From Thalassoglobus sp. JC818 (GTDB lineage: Bacteria > Planctomycetota > Planctomycetia > Planctomycetales > Planctomycetaceae), in assembly GCF_040717535.1 (NCBI RefSeq), contig NZ_JBFEFI010000001.1:248001-312000 (forward strand): a DNA stretch of 64,000 bases, given 5' to 3'. Every line of letters begins with the position of its first letter. Position 1 is the stretch's first letter. The notes beneath the pieces were generated by a model. That model ran no database searches. It was not told the origin of the DNA and was given only the letters and a program-made list of their open reading frames with translations. The translations under genes and the position numbers were made by a program. Below, in pieces: positions 18,973-29,366 of this stretch.

Positions 18973-20004
18973 TTAGAATTCACCAAGGATTTCACCACCA
19001 GCCCGAGTTCCTAAACCTCTCCAGACACCAAGGTCGATGTTCTCGCTGATTGTTCGAGCCCCTCCATCCATGAGCACAACTTGCACGGTCCCTGTATGAA
19101 AGCTGCGAGAAGTGATGGCTGCGTACGTTGGATTTCCGTTCGCGCCATCTTTGCCTTCCTGCCAGGAGTTGTAGTCCATCTCGTTGTGTTCCGCTCCTCC
19201 ATTGTTGTAGACAACCCGTGAATTCGGCGGAAGTGTCGTCGTGACTCCGGAGTGATGAACTCGACCGTCTGGCCACTCGGTATGTCCTGTGTCTTTGAAC
19301 TGCACTCCAGATGCGACGGCAACCTCGACTTCAGTCTCATTCTGAGGGACCGTGACTTGCGAAGGTCCCCCATTTCGCTGATAGGGCGTCCACGCTTTCA
19401 CTTCTGCCGCGAGTAATGTGTTTGAAGACCCGTCAACCGCGTCTCGAAAACTCCAACTCGCATTCGGCGCGAAGAGCCCATCGCCTTTTCTTCTGTTCGA
19501 GGGATCAAAAACGAACCACGTTCCGTAATTGAATCCATAGTTGGTCGGATAGAGCGTTACTTTTCCGCCGCCTGGATCACGGGCGCGATCGCTACCCGGA
19601 TCACTCGGACAGGCATACACCGGAATTTTGACGCCATCAATCGCAGCTTGGAAATCCCATGCCGTCGACAAATCGACGCCGTTGTAGAGATTCCCCTGCT
19701 CAAGATACGGGAGAATACGTCCATGAACTCCCCATGACCCGTTGTTCGCGGTATTGGTCACAGACAGATCGATGGACGCTCCCGGGGGAAGGTACCGATT
19801 GACGTCCATATAATTGTGGACAGCAAGACCGAGTTGCTTGAGATGGTTCTTGCACTGTGTTCGTCTCGCTGCTTCTCTTGCCTGCTGAACGGCAGGAAGG
19901 AGCAGGGCGATCAGGATCGCGATGATCGCAATCACGACCAATAGCTCAATGAGAGTAAATCCCTTTTGTCTTGATTTCCGAATCAACAATTCTGCGTACT
20001 CCAT
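18973..20004 (-). CDS. DUF1559 protein with prepilin-type N-terminal cleavage/methylation site
   Basis: A 343-residue protein from the ATG at 20004; the frame continues to a TTG at 20034. The N-terminus has the class III signal [24 protein letters not shown] cut by a prepilin peptidase after the Gly, with the Glu at +5. Then comes the [22 protein letters not shown] segment that marks the very large DUF1559 (SBP_bac_10) family of planctomycetes. The C-terminus has the SFHTG...VLMDGGAR feature of that family. These pseudopilin-like proteins occur in many copies per genome and their function is not settled; a surface or secretion role is likely. A terminator lies at 18861-18904. Confidence 0.9.
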   Translation of the reverse strand: MEYAELLIRKSRQKGFTLIELLVVIAIIAILIALLLPAVQQAREAARRTQCKNHLKQLGLAVHNYMDVNRYLPPGASIDLSVTNTANNGSWGVHGRILPYLEQGNLYNGVDLSTAWDFQAAIDGVKIPVYACPSDPGSDRARDPGGGKVTLYPTNYGFNYGTWFVFDPSNRRKGDGLFAPNASWSFRDAVDGSSNTLLAAEVKAWTPYQRNGGPSQVTVPQNETEVEVAVASGVQFKDTGHTEWPDGRVHHSGVTTTLPPNSRVVYNNGGAEHNEMDYNSWQEGKDGANGNPTYAAITSRSFHTGTVQVVLMDGGARTISENIDLGVWRGLGTRAGGEILGEF

Positions 20005-20337
20005 GTTGAAGAGCGTCTCTTGGTCTGCTCGCAATTTCTACAGTGGGGAATTCCGAATGTGAGAGGCTGTGATCAACAAATATCGTTCCGCTGAATGACA
20101 AATGCTCTGACTGGGGAAATTGCCTGGATTTCGGGTCGAATTTTCTGATTTGAGCCACAAGACACGCTGAATCTTGGCGAACACTTCGCCATGATGGCGA
20201 GAAACTCCCCAACGGCGGTTTTCGGGAGAGCTCTATTGTCAGATTGCGTAAACGTCAATCAGTCCCTGTGCATGCTCATGTGAATCAGTCAAACTCTTTC
20301 ACCCTTGATTGATCAACTGCCCGTAACCGAGACCAAG
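20005..20337. other. Divergent intergenic region, DUF1559 / histidine kinase
   Basis: No gene or clear promoter could be assigned in these 333 bases. Confidence 0.3.
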
Positions 20338-21708
20338 ATGCGTTGGCCCATTCGAAATCAGATCCTGGTTCCGTTCGTTCTGATTCAGATTGTGACCATC
20401 GCCATCGTCGCTGCCTTCGCCGTCTGGACAGCCATTCAACAAGTTGACCGCGAATTGCATTCACGACTCGATGGAGTCACCTCAACAATCGAGTCAGCAA
20501 GCTACCCACTTACTCCAGCGATCCTCGAAGAATTGCACCGCTTGTCGACGGCACACCTCATCGTTCTCGACGACGAGGGAAAGATTGTCGGCACCACCCT
20601 TAAGGCATCCATCCAACGACAACAAAATCAGATTTCCGACGCACAATCACAGAATTCCACAGCCATCAAAACACTCTTCGGGCAACGGTATCTCTCTCGT
20701 TTGGTGACACGAAAAGCAGGCACGCAACGAAACCGAGTCTTGATCCTTTACTCAGAAAGTCGATTCCAAGCTGCGCGATCGCAGGCGATCCTGCCGCCCA
20801 TTCTGATTGGTATCGCACTCGTTCTTCTGACAACGATTTTGTCGATGTGGATTGCCAGCCGATTCTCAAATCGAATTCGTCAATTGCAGTCACAGGTGTC
20901 ACGCATCGCCCACGGAGACTTTACTCCCGTCCCGCTTTCTCCGGTTGATGATGAACTGCGGGAACTGACTGAGTCGATTAACAGCATGTCGTCTGCACTC
21001 GACCAGTCGTTGGATCAGCTTAAGGACACCGAGAGATCATTCATGTTGACGCAATTGGTCGGTGGCCTCGCTCATCAGTTGCGAAATTCATTAACTGGTG
21101 CGCGTGTCTCGATTCAACTTCATCAACGTCGATGTCCGCAATCCGAAGATCAGTCCATTCAGATCGCTTTAAAACAACTCTCACTGACTGAGGAGCAAAT
21201 GAAGGCGCTGCTCCGCGTTTCTCGAGGACATTCGAGCCGAACAGTCCCCGGACAACTGGGAGAACTTCTCGCTGACGCTATATCGCTTGTTCAACCACTG
21301 TGTGTGCATCAGCAAATTGAACTCACTTCAGAGACAAGTAACATTAAATGTTCGGTTCCAGATTCCGATGCACTTCGCGGTGCGTTTCTGAACATCCTCA
21401 TTAATGCCATTGAAGCGACTGGGCCGAGCGGATCAGTGCATGTCAACACAAGTGTCCATCAGCAACAGATTGCCATCGAGATTTCCAACACAGGTCCTCC
21501 GATTCCGCCCAAGGTAGTGCAACAGATGTTTCAGGCGTTTTTTACCACGAAACCCGAGGGAGCAGGACTCGGTCTGGCGCTTGCGGTTCAAGCTGCCGAA
21601 GACAACGGAGGCTCCCTGGAATACATTTCAGGAGAGCGGACGACGTTTCGATTCGTTCTCCCGTGCCCAACTGATGAATTAGCCTCAACCTCTCCATCGC
21701 AAGGCTGA
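20338..21708 (+). CDS. Membrane sensor histidine kinase (NtrB-like class)
   Basis: A 456-residue sensor kinase from the ATG at 20338 (the frame extends to a TTG at 20305). Two membrane segments (about 8-32 and 155-175) enclose a periplasmic sensor region of about 120 residues without recognisable fold. A HAMP-like segment follows, then the phosphoacceptor His246 in GGLAHQLRNSLTGA. The ATPase domain shows the N box (FLNILINAIEAT), F box (FQAFFTTKPEGAG) and G box (GLGLALAVQ). It lies 120 bases upstream of a sigma-54 response regulator, its obvious partner. The signal sensed is unknown. Confidence 0.9.
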   Translation: MRWPIRNQILVPFVLIQIVTIAIVAAFAVWTAIQQVDRELHSRLDGVTSTIESASYPLTPAILEELHRLSTAHLIVLDDEGKIVGTTLKASIQRQQNQISDAQSQNSTAIKTLFGQRYLSRLVTRKAGTQRNRVLILYSESRFQAARSQAILPPILIGIALVLLTTILSMWIASRFSNRIRQLQSQVSRIAHGDFTPVPLSPVDDELRELTESINSMSSALDQSLDQLKDTERSFMLTQLVGGLAHQLRNSLTGARVSIQLHQRRCPQSEDQSIQIALKQLSLTEEQMKALLRVSRGHSSRTVPGQLGELLADAISLVQPLCVHQQIELTSETSNIKCSVPDSDALRGAFLNILINAIEATGPSGSVHVNTSVHQQQIAIEISNTGPPIPPKVVQQMFQAFFTTKPEGAGLGLALAVQAAEDNGGSLEYISGERTTFRFVLPCPTDELASTSPSQG

Positions 21709-21828
21709 TTCCCGTAAACGCTGATCGTGCCCCAATACCATTTTCATACGACTGACCTGAAACTCATCGTCGATGTTTCCGTCAGTAGATGATTTTAGAT
21801 CGTAGCCACCACTTCGAAGATTACTTTC

Positions 21829-23235
21829 ATGAGTCGAATACTTGTCGTCGATGACGAACCAACAATCTGCTGGGCTCTTCAACAGGCTCTGTCCGAAGAT
21901 GGCCACGATGTAACAGTTTCATCGACTGCTGAAGAGGCACTCAAAAACTTCGACCAGTTGTCTCCCGATCTCGTGATGCTCGACGTGCGTCTGCCTGGAA
22001 TGGATGGCCTCTCCGCGCTCAATCACTTCCGTGAGAACAACGCAGAGACACCTGTGATTGTGATGACGGCATTCGGTGATCTGGAAACCGCTGTCCAGGC
22101 AATTCACCGCGGCGCCTTCGAATACTTGCTCAAGCCATTTGACCTCGATCAAGTGACGCAGGCAGTCAGTCGAGCATTGACTCACGCTTCTACTGAGACC
22201 TCCGTTTCTGGAGATGTGGGAGACGCAAAGGAAACGGATCTTCTGCTCGGATCATCGCCGGCGATGCAAGCTATTTATCGACACATTGCTCTTGTCGCCG
22301 ATCAGGATGTCCCGGTTCTTATCACCGGCGAAAGTGGAACAGGAAAAGAACTCGTCGCCGCCGCCGTTCACAGATACAGCAAGCGTGCAACGCAACCCTT
22401 CATTCCAGTCTGTATCCCCGCATTCAATGAATCGGTCGTCGAGAGTGAACTGTTCGGGCATGCTCGCGGAGCTTTTACCGGAGCAGTCGATCATCGAGTC
22501 GGGCTGCTCGAAGCAGCACATCGAGGCACTGCGTTCTTTGATGAAATCGGTGACATCTCTCCTCCGCTGCAAGTGAAAATGCTGCGAGTCCTGGAGTCCA
22601 AGATCATTACACCAGTTGGAAGCAACGAGCCGCGGCAAACGGATTTTCGCCTAATCGCAGCCACGAACCGAAATCTGGAAGCGATGGTGGCTGAGGAAAC
22701 ATTTCGAGAAGATCTCTATTACCGCCTCAATGTCTATCAAATTCAGATTCCGCCACTTCGCGAGCGAACGGAAGACATTCCAATTCTTGCAAACAAGTTT
22801 ATGAGAGAAGTCGATCCGCAGGGACGCGTCACGCTCGCTGATTCTGCCATTGAAGAATTGGCCAAACGGCCGTGGCACGGGAATGTCCGTGAGCTGAGAA
22901 ACGTCATCGAGCAAGCCGTTCTCGCCACGCGCTCTGGCCAACTCACCGCGGATCGGATTCCTCAAGCATCGCCGTCAATCAAGCTTTCGCGTGATGCCCA
23001 TCCACTCGACAAACTTGAGAACACCGTGCGTGACTGGGTCCGTCATCAGGCAGACTCTCAAAGCGACGGTCAAATCACCTCAGGCCTTTACGATGCATTC
23101 CTCGAACGGACAGAACCACTCCTGTTCGAGGAGGTTTTGCAGCTCTCGAACGGAAACCGCCAGGAAGCGGCGCGAATCCTCGGGATCCATCGCCAGACGC
23201 TTCGCGACAAAATGAAGAAGCATCAAATGGACTGA
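21829..23235 (+). CDS. Sigma-54-dependent response regulator (NtrC family)
   Basis: A 468-residue enhancer-binding protein. The receiver domain (1-120) has the acidic pair D8-D9 and the phosphoacceptor Asp52. The AAA+ domain has Walker A GESGTGKE at 167-174, the sigma-54-contacting GAFTGA loop at 214-219, Walker B GTAFFDEIGD near 233-242, and the later ATNRNLEAMV and REDLYYRLNV. A Fis-type helix-turn-helix closes the protein (NGNRQEAARILGIHRQTL). All motifs needed to remodel sigma-54 holoenzyme are intact. It pairs with the preceding histidine kinase. Targets are unknown; the sigma-54 motif before opgG is a candidate only. Confidence 0.93.
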   Translation: MSRILVVDDEPTICWALQQALSEDGHDVTVSSTAEEALKNFDQLSPDLVMLDVRLPGMDGLSALNHFRENNAETPVIVMTAFGDLETAVQAIHRGAFEYLLKPFDLDQVTQAVSRALTHASTETSVSGDVGDAKETDLLLGSSPAMQAIYRHIALVADQDVPVLITGESGTGKELVAAAVHRYSKRATQPFIPVCIPAFNESVVESELFGHARGAFTGAVDHRVGLLEAAHRGTAFFDEIGDISPPLQVKMLRVLESKIITPVGSNEPRQTDFRLIAATNRNLEAMVAEETFREDLYYRLNVYQIQIPPLRERTEDIPILANKFMREVDPQGRVTLADSAIEELAKRPWHGNVRELRNVIEQAVLATRSGQLTADRIPQASPSIKLSRDAHPLDKLENTVRDWVRHQADSQSDGQITSGLYDAFLERTEPLLFEEVLQLSNGNRQEAARILGIHRQTLRDKMKKHQMD

Positions 23236-23449
23236 TCGTTTGTCAATCAGCATCGCAGCAGTTTGGCTTGCCTCAGCGACCGATGTGGCCACTTAAACGG
23301 GCGGAAAATGGCCTGTAGTCCTCAATTTCCGCTCAGCATCCCGAACAAACGGAACGACATTCTTTCGAATCAGAGATTACAATGCTGAGTGTCGAAGATA
23401 TACTGATCGCAACTTTTTGATTCGTTTGACCTTGGAAGTATTCACGACA

Positions 23450-25870
23450 ATGCGATTTTGGGTGAATCAATTTTCGATACTGTTCCTCTTCGGATGTTTC
23501 GCCAGCACGTGCTGTGGTGTCGATTTCGAAAAGGAAGTGCTGCCGATTTTTCAGGAGCACTGTTCCGATTGCCACTCCGCCGATGATCGCAACGGCGGCC
23601 TGAGCTTTGATGACCGCAAGACCGTGTTTCACGAGGCAGATTCGGGAGAAATGCCGGTCGTTCCCAGAGACCTCGACTCAAGCGAAATCTTCCAGCGAGT
23701 CACAACGTCCGTCGAAGAATTGCAGATGCCTCCCGACGGGGATCGACTCTCACCGTCGCAAATTGAAGTCATTCGCCAATGGATTATTGACGGCGCTAAG
23801 TGGCCAAAAACCGACAACGACGAAGTTGAGGTCTTGTCAGACCACTGGTCATTTCAACCAATCGCTTCTCCAAATCCTCCTGAAGTCGAAGACGAATCCT
23901 GGCCATACTCTCCGCTTGATCGATTTCTGCAAAAGCAACACGAAGTGGAACACTTGCAGCCTGTCGCTGATGCTTCTCCCGTCGCCTTAATTCGCAGAGC
24001 AACTTACGGGCTGACCGGACTACCACCGACTCCCGAGGAAATTGACAACTTCCTCCAAGCAGTTGAAGAGCAGGGCCAGCGCACCGCGTTTGCAAAATTG
24101 GTTGATGACTTGCTTTCGCGTTCGACCTACGGTGAACGCTGGGGACGGCACTGGATGGACTGGGTTCGATATGCGGACACAGCTGGCGACAACTCGGACT
24201 TCCCGATCCCTCAGGCTTACCTCTACCGAAACTACATCATCGAGTCGTTCAATGACGACCTCCCGTATGATCGTTTTCTGACCGAGCAGATCGCAGGAGA
24301 CTTGTTGCCAGCTGAGGACCGCGAAGAGCGCAATCGACTCTCGATTGCGACCGGGTATCTCGCAATGTCTCGAAGGTTTGGCTCGCTGGTCGAAAGATAT
24401 CCGTGGCACCTGACAATTGAAGACACCATCGACAATCTCGGTCGCACCGTACTCGGCCTGACGATTTCTTGCGCCCGCTGTCATGATCACAAGTTCGACC
24501 CCATCTCGACTCGAGATTACTACGGTCTCTACGGAATCTTCTCGAGTACCCGTTACCCGTTCCCGGGACTTGAACTTTTCCAAACACAGCACGACCTTGT
24601 TCCACTCGTCAGCCAGTCGGAAGTCGACGCCATTGCTGGCCCGTTTCAAGAGAAAACAACCCAACTCGAAAACGAGTTGAAAAAACTCCTCGACGACTGC
24701 GAAGAACGATCGATTGAGAATGCCGCGAAAGCATTGACAGCCACTGTCGACGAACAACGAAAGATGCGAGACGAGCTTGACGCAATGCTCATTCGTGCAC
24801 GGCGTGCTGGAGAAAAGCTGGCGGATCACCTGAAAGAAATCCCACCGATTCCATCTGCGTACGCTGTGCAGGATGCGAATCCCCACGACTCGCGTGTGCA
24901 AATCAAAGGTGAACCCGATCGACTCGGAGCAGTCGTCCCGAGACACTTCCCAGAAGTCCTCGGCGGTCAGAGGCTGAGCGCATCAGAAGCGGACGACCAG
25001 AGTGGACGCCGCCAACTCGCGGAATGGCTCACCGACGCCTCCAACCCTCTCACAGCGCGAGTAATTGTCAATCGCGTCTGGCAACGCCACTTTGGTGTTG
25101 GAATTGTGCCCAGTACGAGTGACTTTGGCCTGCGAGGCCAGGTCCCCACACATCCCGATCTACTCGACTGGCTGGCGACCGATTTCATGCAGAACGGTTG
25201 GTCGATCAAGCACCTTCATCGCACGATCATGAATTCGCGGACGTATCAGCTTTCGAGCGAAGATCGCAGTGAAAACTTGAAGACGGATCCTTCCAATACT
25301 CTCTATTGGAAATTTCACCGACAACGACTCGACGCCGAGTCGATCCGCGACACTCTGCTCACGTTGTCTCATGAGCTTGACCCGTCACCACAGACCGAAC
25401 CGTACGCGATTCCTCCATATTCGAAGTGGAAGTACACCCAGCATCACCCCTTCAAAGACGACTATCCCAGCAACAAGCGCAGCGTCTATCTGATGACTCG
25501 GCGTCTCACCGCCAAGCCATACTTCCAAACGTTTGATGGTCCAGACCCGAACGTCTGCACCAGCGATCGAGACCAGTCGGTGACTCCGCTGCAAGCTCTT
25601 TACTTTGTGAACGATGAGTTTCTGCATGAGCAGGCAGACAAAATGTCTGCCATGTGGATTGATGGCGAAAACTCCGAACCGGCCGACCTGCAACACATTT
25701 TCAAAACGATCTTATGCCGTGATCCGTCATCAGAAGAAATCGAATTGATGGAACAACACCTTGCAGCAGTCATAGCTGCAGTTCCTTCCGATGGCGATCA
25801 GGAAAAAACTGCCATGGCGAGCCTCGTGCGAAGTTTACTGCGACTTAACGAGTTCCTGTACATCGATTGA
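23450..25870 (+). CDS. PSCyt1-PSCyt2(DUF1549)-PSD1(DUF1553) cytochrome-like protein, copy A
   Basis: An 806-residue exported protein from the ATG at 23450, with GGAAG 11 bases upstream. The signal peptide ends near CCG (22-23). A PSCyt1 domain follows with a haem motif CSDCH at residues 38-42 and the later PPDGDRLS. The DUF1549 (PSCyt2) part has LTGLPPTPEEI, GERWGRHWMDWVRYADT and a second CARCHDHKFDPIS near 341. The C-terminal DUF1553 (PSD1) part has NPLTARVIVNRVWQRHFG and CTSDRDQSVTPLQAL. This is a planctomycete/verrucomicrobial family of unproven function, probably periplasmic electron transfer linked to carbohydrate oxidation. It is followed after 58 bases by its DUF1501 partner. Confidence 0.9.
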   Translation: MRFWVNQFSILFLFGCFASTCCGVDFEKEVLPIFQEHCSDCHSADDRNGGLSFDDRKTVFHEADSGEMPVVPRDLDSSEIFQRVTTSVEELQMPPDGDRLSPSQIEVIRQWIIDGAKWPKTDNDEVEVLSDHWSFQPIASPNPPEVEDESWPYSPLDRFLQKQHEVEHLQPVADASPVALIRRATYGLTGLPPTPEEIDNFLQAVEEQGQRTAFAKLVDDLLSRSTYGERWGRHWMDWVRYADTAGDNSDFPIPQAYLYRNYIIESFNDDLPYDRFLTEQIAGDLLPAEDREERNRLSIATGYLAMSRRFGSLVERYPWHLTIEDTIDNLGRTVLGLTISCARCHDHKFDPISTRDYYGLYGIFSSTRYPFPGLELFQTQHDLVPLVSQSEVDAIAGPFQEKTTQLENELKKLLDDCEERSIENAAKALTATVDEQRKMRDELDAMLIRARRAGEKLADHLKEIPPIPSAYAVQDANPHDSRVQIKGEPDRLGAVVPRHFPEVLGGQRLSASEADDQSGRRQLAEWLTDASNPLTARVIVNRVWQRHFGVGIVPSTSDFGLRGQVPTHPDLLDWLATDFMQNGWSIKHLHRTIMNSRTYQLSSEDRSENLKTDPSNTLYWKFHRQRLDAESIRDTLLTLSHELDPSPQTEPYAIPPYSKWKYTQHHPFKDDYPSNKRSVYLMTRRLTAKPYFQTFDGPDPNVCTSDRDQSVTPLQALYFVNDEFLHEQADKMSAMWIDGENSEPADLQHIFKTILCRDPSSEEIELMEQHLAAVIAAVPSDGDQEKTAMASLVRSLLRLNEFLYID

Positions 25871-25928
25871 CCGGCGATAACGGCTGTCCTGTATTGTCAG
25901 AATCCAAACTCACATCCATTTGATTGAC

Positions 25929-27278
25929 ATGCAAATTCCCAACCTCCACCGCCGAACCATGATCCGCTCACTGTTTGGCGGATCTCTTCTGATGCCAGGC
26001 GTCCTCTCTCAGCTTCTGGCCGAAGACAATCCGACGCGGTCTCGACTGTCTCATCGACCGGCACCGGCGAAGTCTGTCATTTTCATTTACGCCACTGGAG
26101 GTGTCTCGCACATCGACACCTTCGACCCCAAGTCGACAGCAAACGGTCGCGACGGTTCGGGAAAAGACAAATTGATGGGCAACCTCTTCGGAGCGAAACC
26201 CAACCGAGAATGCGGAACCGAAGTGAGCGATATCTTTCCGCATTTGCGTGAAATGATGCACGAAGTTTGCCTCATCCGCTCCATGAAAGCGTCTCACTTC
26301 GATCACTCAGAAGCGACTCTCGGAATGCATACCGGTTCTCCGACATTCGCGAGACCGAGTATGGGATCATGGATCAGCTACGGACTGGGGACGTTCAACC
26401 AGAATCTTCCAAGCTTCATCGTGATTGCTCCTCACTTGCCGTACGGGGGAACTCAAGTCTACGCGAGCGACTTCTTGCCAGCGGTTCATCAGGGAACCCG
26501 AGTCATTCCCGGCGACAACCCAATTGCCAATCTGAGGGCGCCCGGACAAACCGAATCACTTCAAACCCTCGAATTCGACCTCGTTCGCTCCATGAACAAG
26601 CTGCATCTCGATTCCCGCGAGCATGACACAGCCCTCGCAGCAAGAATCAAATCCTTCGAAACGGCTTTCCAAATGCAGCATTCCGCTCCGGAAGCATTCG
26701 ATCTCAACGATGAGCCCAAACACATCCGCAACCTGTACGGGATCGATCGCAAAGTCAAAGGCCCCGGAGCTGACTTTGCCTGGCAATGTCTGGTTGCACG
26801 CCGTCTCGTGGAACGCGGAGTGCGATTCATCGAATTAATCGACACCGGATCTCGTCCGAACTGGGACTCACACGGGGAGATGAACGAACACAAAGACCTC
26901 GCCTACAACGTCGATCAGCCGACCGCAGCACTCCTTGCCGATCTCAAACAACGCGGCATGCTCGATGAGACAATCGTCTTGTGGGCCACGGAGTTCGGAC
27001 GAACGCCCACCAAAGAAGGCAGCAACGGGCGCGGGCATCACCGTGATTGCTTCAGCGTCTGGCTTGCCGGAGGAGGCTTCAAACCCGGCCACGTTCACGG
27101 TGTCACTGACGAAATCGGAAAATACACCGTCGAAGATCCGGTCGAAGTCCACGACCTGCATGCTACGATCCTCCACCAACTTGGAATGGACCATGAGCGG
27201 TTAACCTTCCGCCACGCCGGTCGAGATTTCCGCCTGACGGACGTCCACGGCAACATTCTTCACTCACTCATTTCTTGA
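25929..27278 (+). CDS. DUF1501 Tat-exported protein, copy A
   Basis: A 449-residue protein from the ATG at 25929. The N-terminus HRRTMIRSLFGGSLLMPG is Tat-like. The body belongs to DUF1501, an alkaline-phosphatase/sulfatase-like fold: YATGGVSHIDTFDPK, SFIVI, LWATEFGRTPTKEG and GGGFKPGHVHG. The GVSHIDTFDPK and EFGRTP positions correspond to metal-ligand regions of that superfamily, but the reaction is unknown. It immediately follows the PSCyt/PSD1 gene, the usual arrangement in planctomycetes, and the two are surely cotranscribed. A strong terminator lies 340-380 bases downstream. Confidence 0.88.
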   Translation: MQIPNLHRRTMIRSLFGGSLLMPGVLSQLLAEDNPTRSRLSHRPAPAKSVIFIYATGGVSHIDTFDPKSTANGRDGSGKDKLMGNLFGAKPNRECGTEVSDIFPHLREMMHEVCLIRSMKASHFDHSEATLGMHTGSPTFARPSMGSWISYGLGTFNQNLPSFIVIAPHLPYGGTQVYASDFLPAVHQGTRVIPGDNPIANLRAPGQTESLQTLEFDLVRSMNKLHLDSREHDTALAARIKSFETAFQMQHSAPEAFDLNDEPKHIRNLYGIDRKVKGPGADFAWQCLVARRLVERGVRFIELIDTGSRPNWDSHGEMNEHKDLAYNVDQPTAALLADLKQRGMLDETIVLWATEFGRTPTKEGSNGRGHHRDCFSVWLAGGGFKPGHVHGVTDEIGKYTVEDPVEVHDLHATILHQLGMDHERLTFRHAGRDFRLTDVHGNILHSLIS

Positions 27279-27831
27279 CAGGGTCGATTTTCCCGAAGAG
27301 TTTACGGCTATCGGCTCAAAGCGGAGATAGCGGCAAATCTCTCGCACAGGCTGCTAGTTTCCTCGAAAATCGTGCCTCGAAGGTCAAAAAACGGGCTGTG
27401 CAAATTGAATTTTCGGAAATCCGAAGAAACTTGTCACTTTCGTGGCACATTCCAGGCTCCGTTCTCGCTTGGAATAGTAGAGGCGTTCACAAACACCTCT
27501 CAACAACCTGCATATGACACTGTGATTGATCTGCGACCCGGGCCGGGGCGCGGGTCGGCTGACAATTTTGGACTCAAAGATTTTCGATGATTCCGCCGTC
27601 AGATCCAGTGAAGTGGGCCTTCTTTCCGTCCGGAGAAATCCGGGCGGAAAGTTTTTTTTTGCGCCTCGAGAAATCGTAAGCTGAATTCTTCAGCATGGTT
27701 CAGCTTCTCAGAACCTGGACAAACTTCGCGATCGCTTCTCGGAAGAGATTCCAGACTGCTTCAATGGGCATGAGTGAAGGCAGTCTTCGTCAACGAGTTA
27801 ACGAACACTTGGGTGCGAAAGCGATGACCGA
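27279..27831. other. Structured convergent intergenic region between the two DUF1501 genes
   Basis: No convincing gene in 553 bases. On the plus strand, in order: a sigma-54-like motif TGGCACATTCCAGGCT at 27443-27458 with the correct GG-N10-GC spacing but a poor -12 box; a GC-rich stem CGACCCG/CGGGTCG near 27533-27557; and an intrinsic terminator at 27622-27660. Together they could define a non-coding RNA of about 190 bases, or simply a long 3' UTR. Confidence 0.4.
27622..27660 (+). terminator. Strong intrinsic terminator
   Basis: CTTTCCGTCCGGA (27622-27634) pairs with TCCGGGCGGAAAG (27639-27651) around a GAAA tetraloop, with one T-G wobble. A run of nine T follows to 27660. It points in the plus direction. 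Confidence 0.9.
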
Positions 27832-29292
27832 CTACAAAATCACATCGTGAATGACGTGGCCTTTGACGTCGGTGAGCCGCATATCTCGCCCGCCGAAGCG
27901 GAACGTTGAACGTGCGTGGTCGACGCCCATGAGATGCAGCATCGTGGCATGCAGGTCATGAATTTCCGCCCGGTTCTCGATGGCTTTGTATCCCCATTCG
28001 TCGGTCGCTCCGTAAATCGTCCCGGGCCGAACACCGCCACCGGCCATCCAGACCGAGAATCCGAACGGGTTATGGTCTCGCCCATCTTTTCCCTGCGCAA
28101 AGGGAGTTCTCCCAAATTCGCCTGACCAGACAACCAGAGTTTCGTCGAGCATTCCACGTTGGCGAAGGTCTTTGAGCAGGGCCGCGATCGGTTGATCGAC
28201 TGCTCGAGCGTTATTTTCGTGACCTTTCTTGAGCTGCCCATGCTGGTCCCAACGATCCCCGCCAACATTCGGGCAGGTCAATTCGATGAATCGCACTCCT
28301 TTCTCAACCATTCGTCGTGCGATCAAACACTGAGCGGCGTAGATCCGCGTCGGCTCGTATTCAGATTCCATTCCATACATTTTCTGAATGTGTTCTGGCT
28401 CGTCGCTGAGAGACATCACCTCCGGCACGGCCATTTGCATCGCGTAAGCGAGTTCATAATTCTTGATGGCCGATTCCAGGCTGTCATGGTGCCCGTATTC
28501 CTCGATGACCAACTGGTCCAGCCGGTCGATCAAATCCAGCTTGCTTCGCTGTTGATCTGAGGACGATTCCGTTCTTTCAATATTGGCGACGCCGCTGCCT
28601 GAGGGCTTGAAAACAGACCCCTGATAGCTCGCAGGCAGGAATCCGCTGCCGAAACAATCGAGTCCTCCGGGAGGAATCAATCCGCCGTTAAGCACCACAA
28701 AACCGGGCAGATTCTGGCATTCGCTTCCGAGCCCATAATTCACCCAGGCCCCCATGCTCGGGCGACCCTGTAGACCACTTCCCGTGTGAAGAAAATAGTT
28801 TGCGAACGTGTGCTCAGGGAACTCGGAGACCATCGATCGAATAACGGCGAGCTCGTCCACGCATTCGGCCACATTCGGAAACAGACTACTGACGGGAATT
28901 CCAGACTCACCGTGCTGCTGGAACTTCCACGGACTCGCCAGAACATTTCCGTTGTTGTTGAATTGTGTCGGTTCGACTTCGAACAGCTGTGAGGGATCTT
29001 TGCCATCGTAGCGATCGAGCATTGGCTTCGGATCGAACGTATCAATCTGAGACGGCCCGCCATCCATGTACAGAAAGATGACATTCTTCGCGCGAACTTC
29101 GTGATGAGGTCCGTGATCGGGCTGACCGAGTTCGGTGCCATTCTCAAAGATGTTGCCAAAGGCCGGGCTGTTGGCAAGACCAGCAAGAGCGACCGCCCCG
29201 AATCCACTTGCGCATTGACGAAGCATCTCGCGCCGGGTTGTTGGCGTTTGCCGGTAACGCTGACAAGGGAATGACAAGTGATTCTTTGACAT
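27832..29292 (-). CDS. DUF1501 Tat-exported protein, copy B
   Basis: A 486-residue paralogue of the protein at 25929. The N-terminus TTRREMLRQCASGFGAVALAGLA is a good Tat signal. The same markers follow: FLYMDGGPSQIDTFDPKPM, GFVVLNGG, VVWSGEFGRTPFAQG and MAGGGVRPGTIYGAT. It differs from copy A in a longer middle section (NGGLIPPGGLDCFGSGFLP region). It lies 74 bases downstream of its PSCyt/PSD1 partner on the minus strand and faces copy A tail to tail. The fold is alkaline-phosphatase-like; the reaction is unknown. Confidence 0.88.
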   Translation of the reverse strand: MSKNHLSFPCQRYRQTPTTRREMLRQCASGFGAVALAGLANSPAFGNIFENGTELGQPDHGPHHEVRAKNVIFLYMDGGPSQIDTFDPKPMLDRYDGKDPSQLFEVEPTQFNNNGNVLASPWKFQQHGESGIPVSSLFPNVAECVDELAVIRSMVSEFPEHTFANYFLHTGSGLQGRPSMGAWVNYGLGSECQNLPGFVVLNGGLIPPGGLDCFGSGFLPASYQGSVFKPSGSGVANIERTESSSDQQRSKLDLIDRLDQLVIEEYGHHDSLESAIKNYELAYAMQMAVPEVMSLSDEPEHIQKMYGMESEYEPTRIYAAQCLIARRMVEKGVRFIELTCPNVGGDRWDQHGQLKKGHENNARAVDQPIAALLKDLRQRGMLDETLVVWSGEFGRTPFAQGKDGRDHNPFGFSVWMAGGGVRPGTIYGATDEWGYKAIENRAEIHDLHATMLHLMGVDHARSTFRFGGRDMRLTDVKGHVIHDVIL

Positions 29293-29366
29293 GATTTCTT
29301 ACCAACTCTGTCGAGTGAGTCTCTCTTCTATCGAATGTCTTCAGCGATGATTCAGGAATGCGTTGG

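Noticed and set aside
24020-24946. A 308-codon minus-strand frame
   Set aside because: Wholly inside the PSCyt/PSD1 copy A gene, which has clear family motifs; an antisense artefact of codon bias.
27372-27590. A 72-codon plus-strand frame between the DUF1501 genes
   Set aside because: No ribosome site and no protein-like pattern; the region is better explained by structured RNA or 3' UTR.
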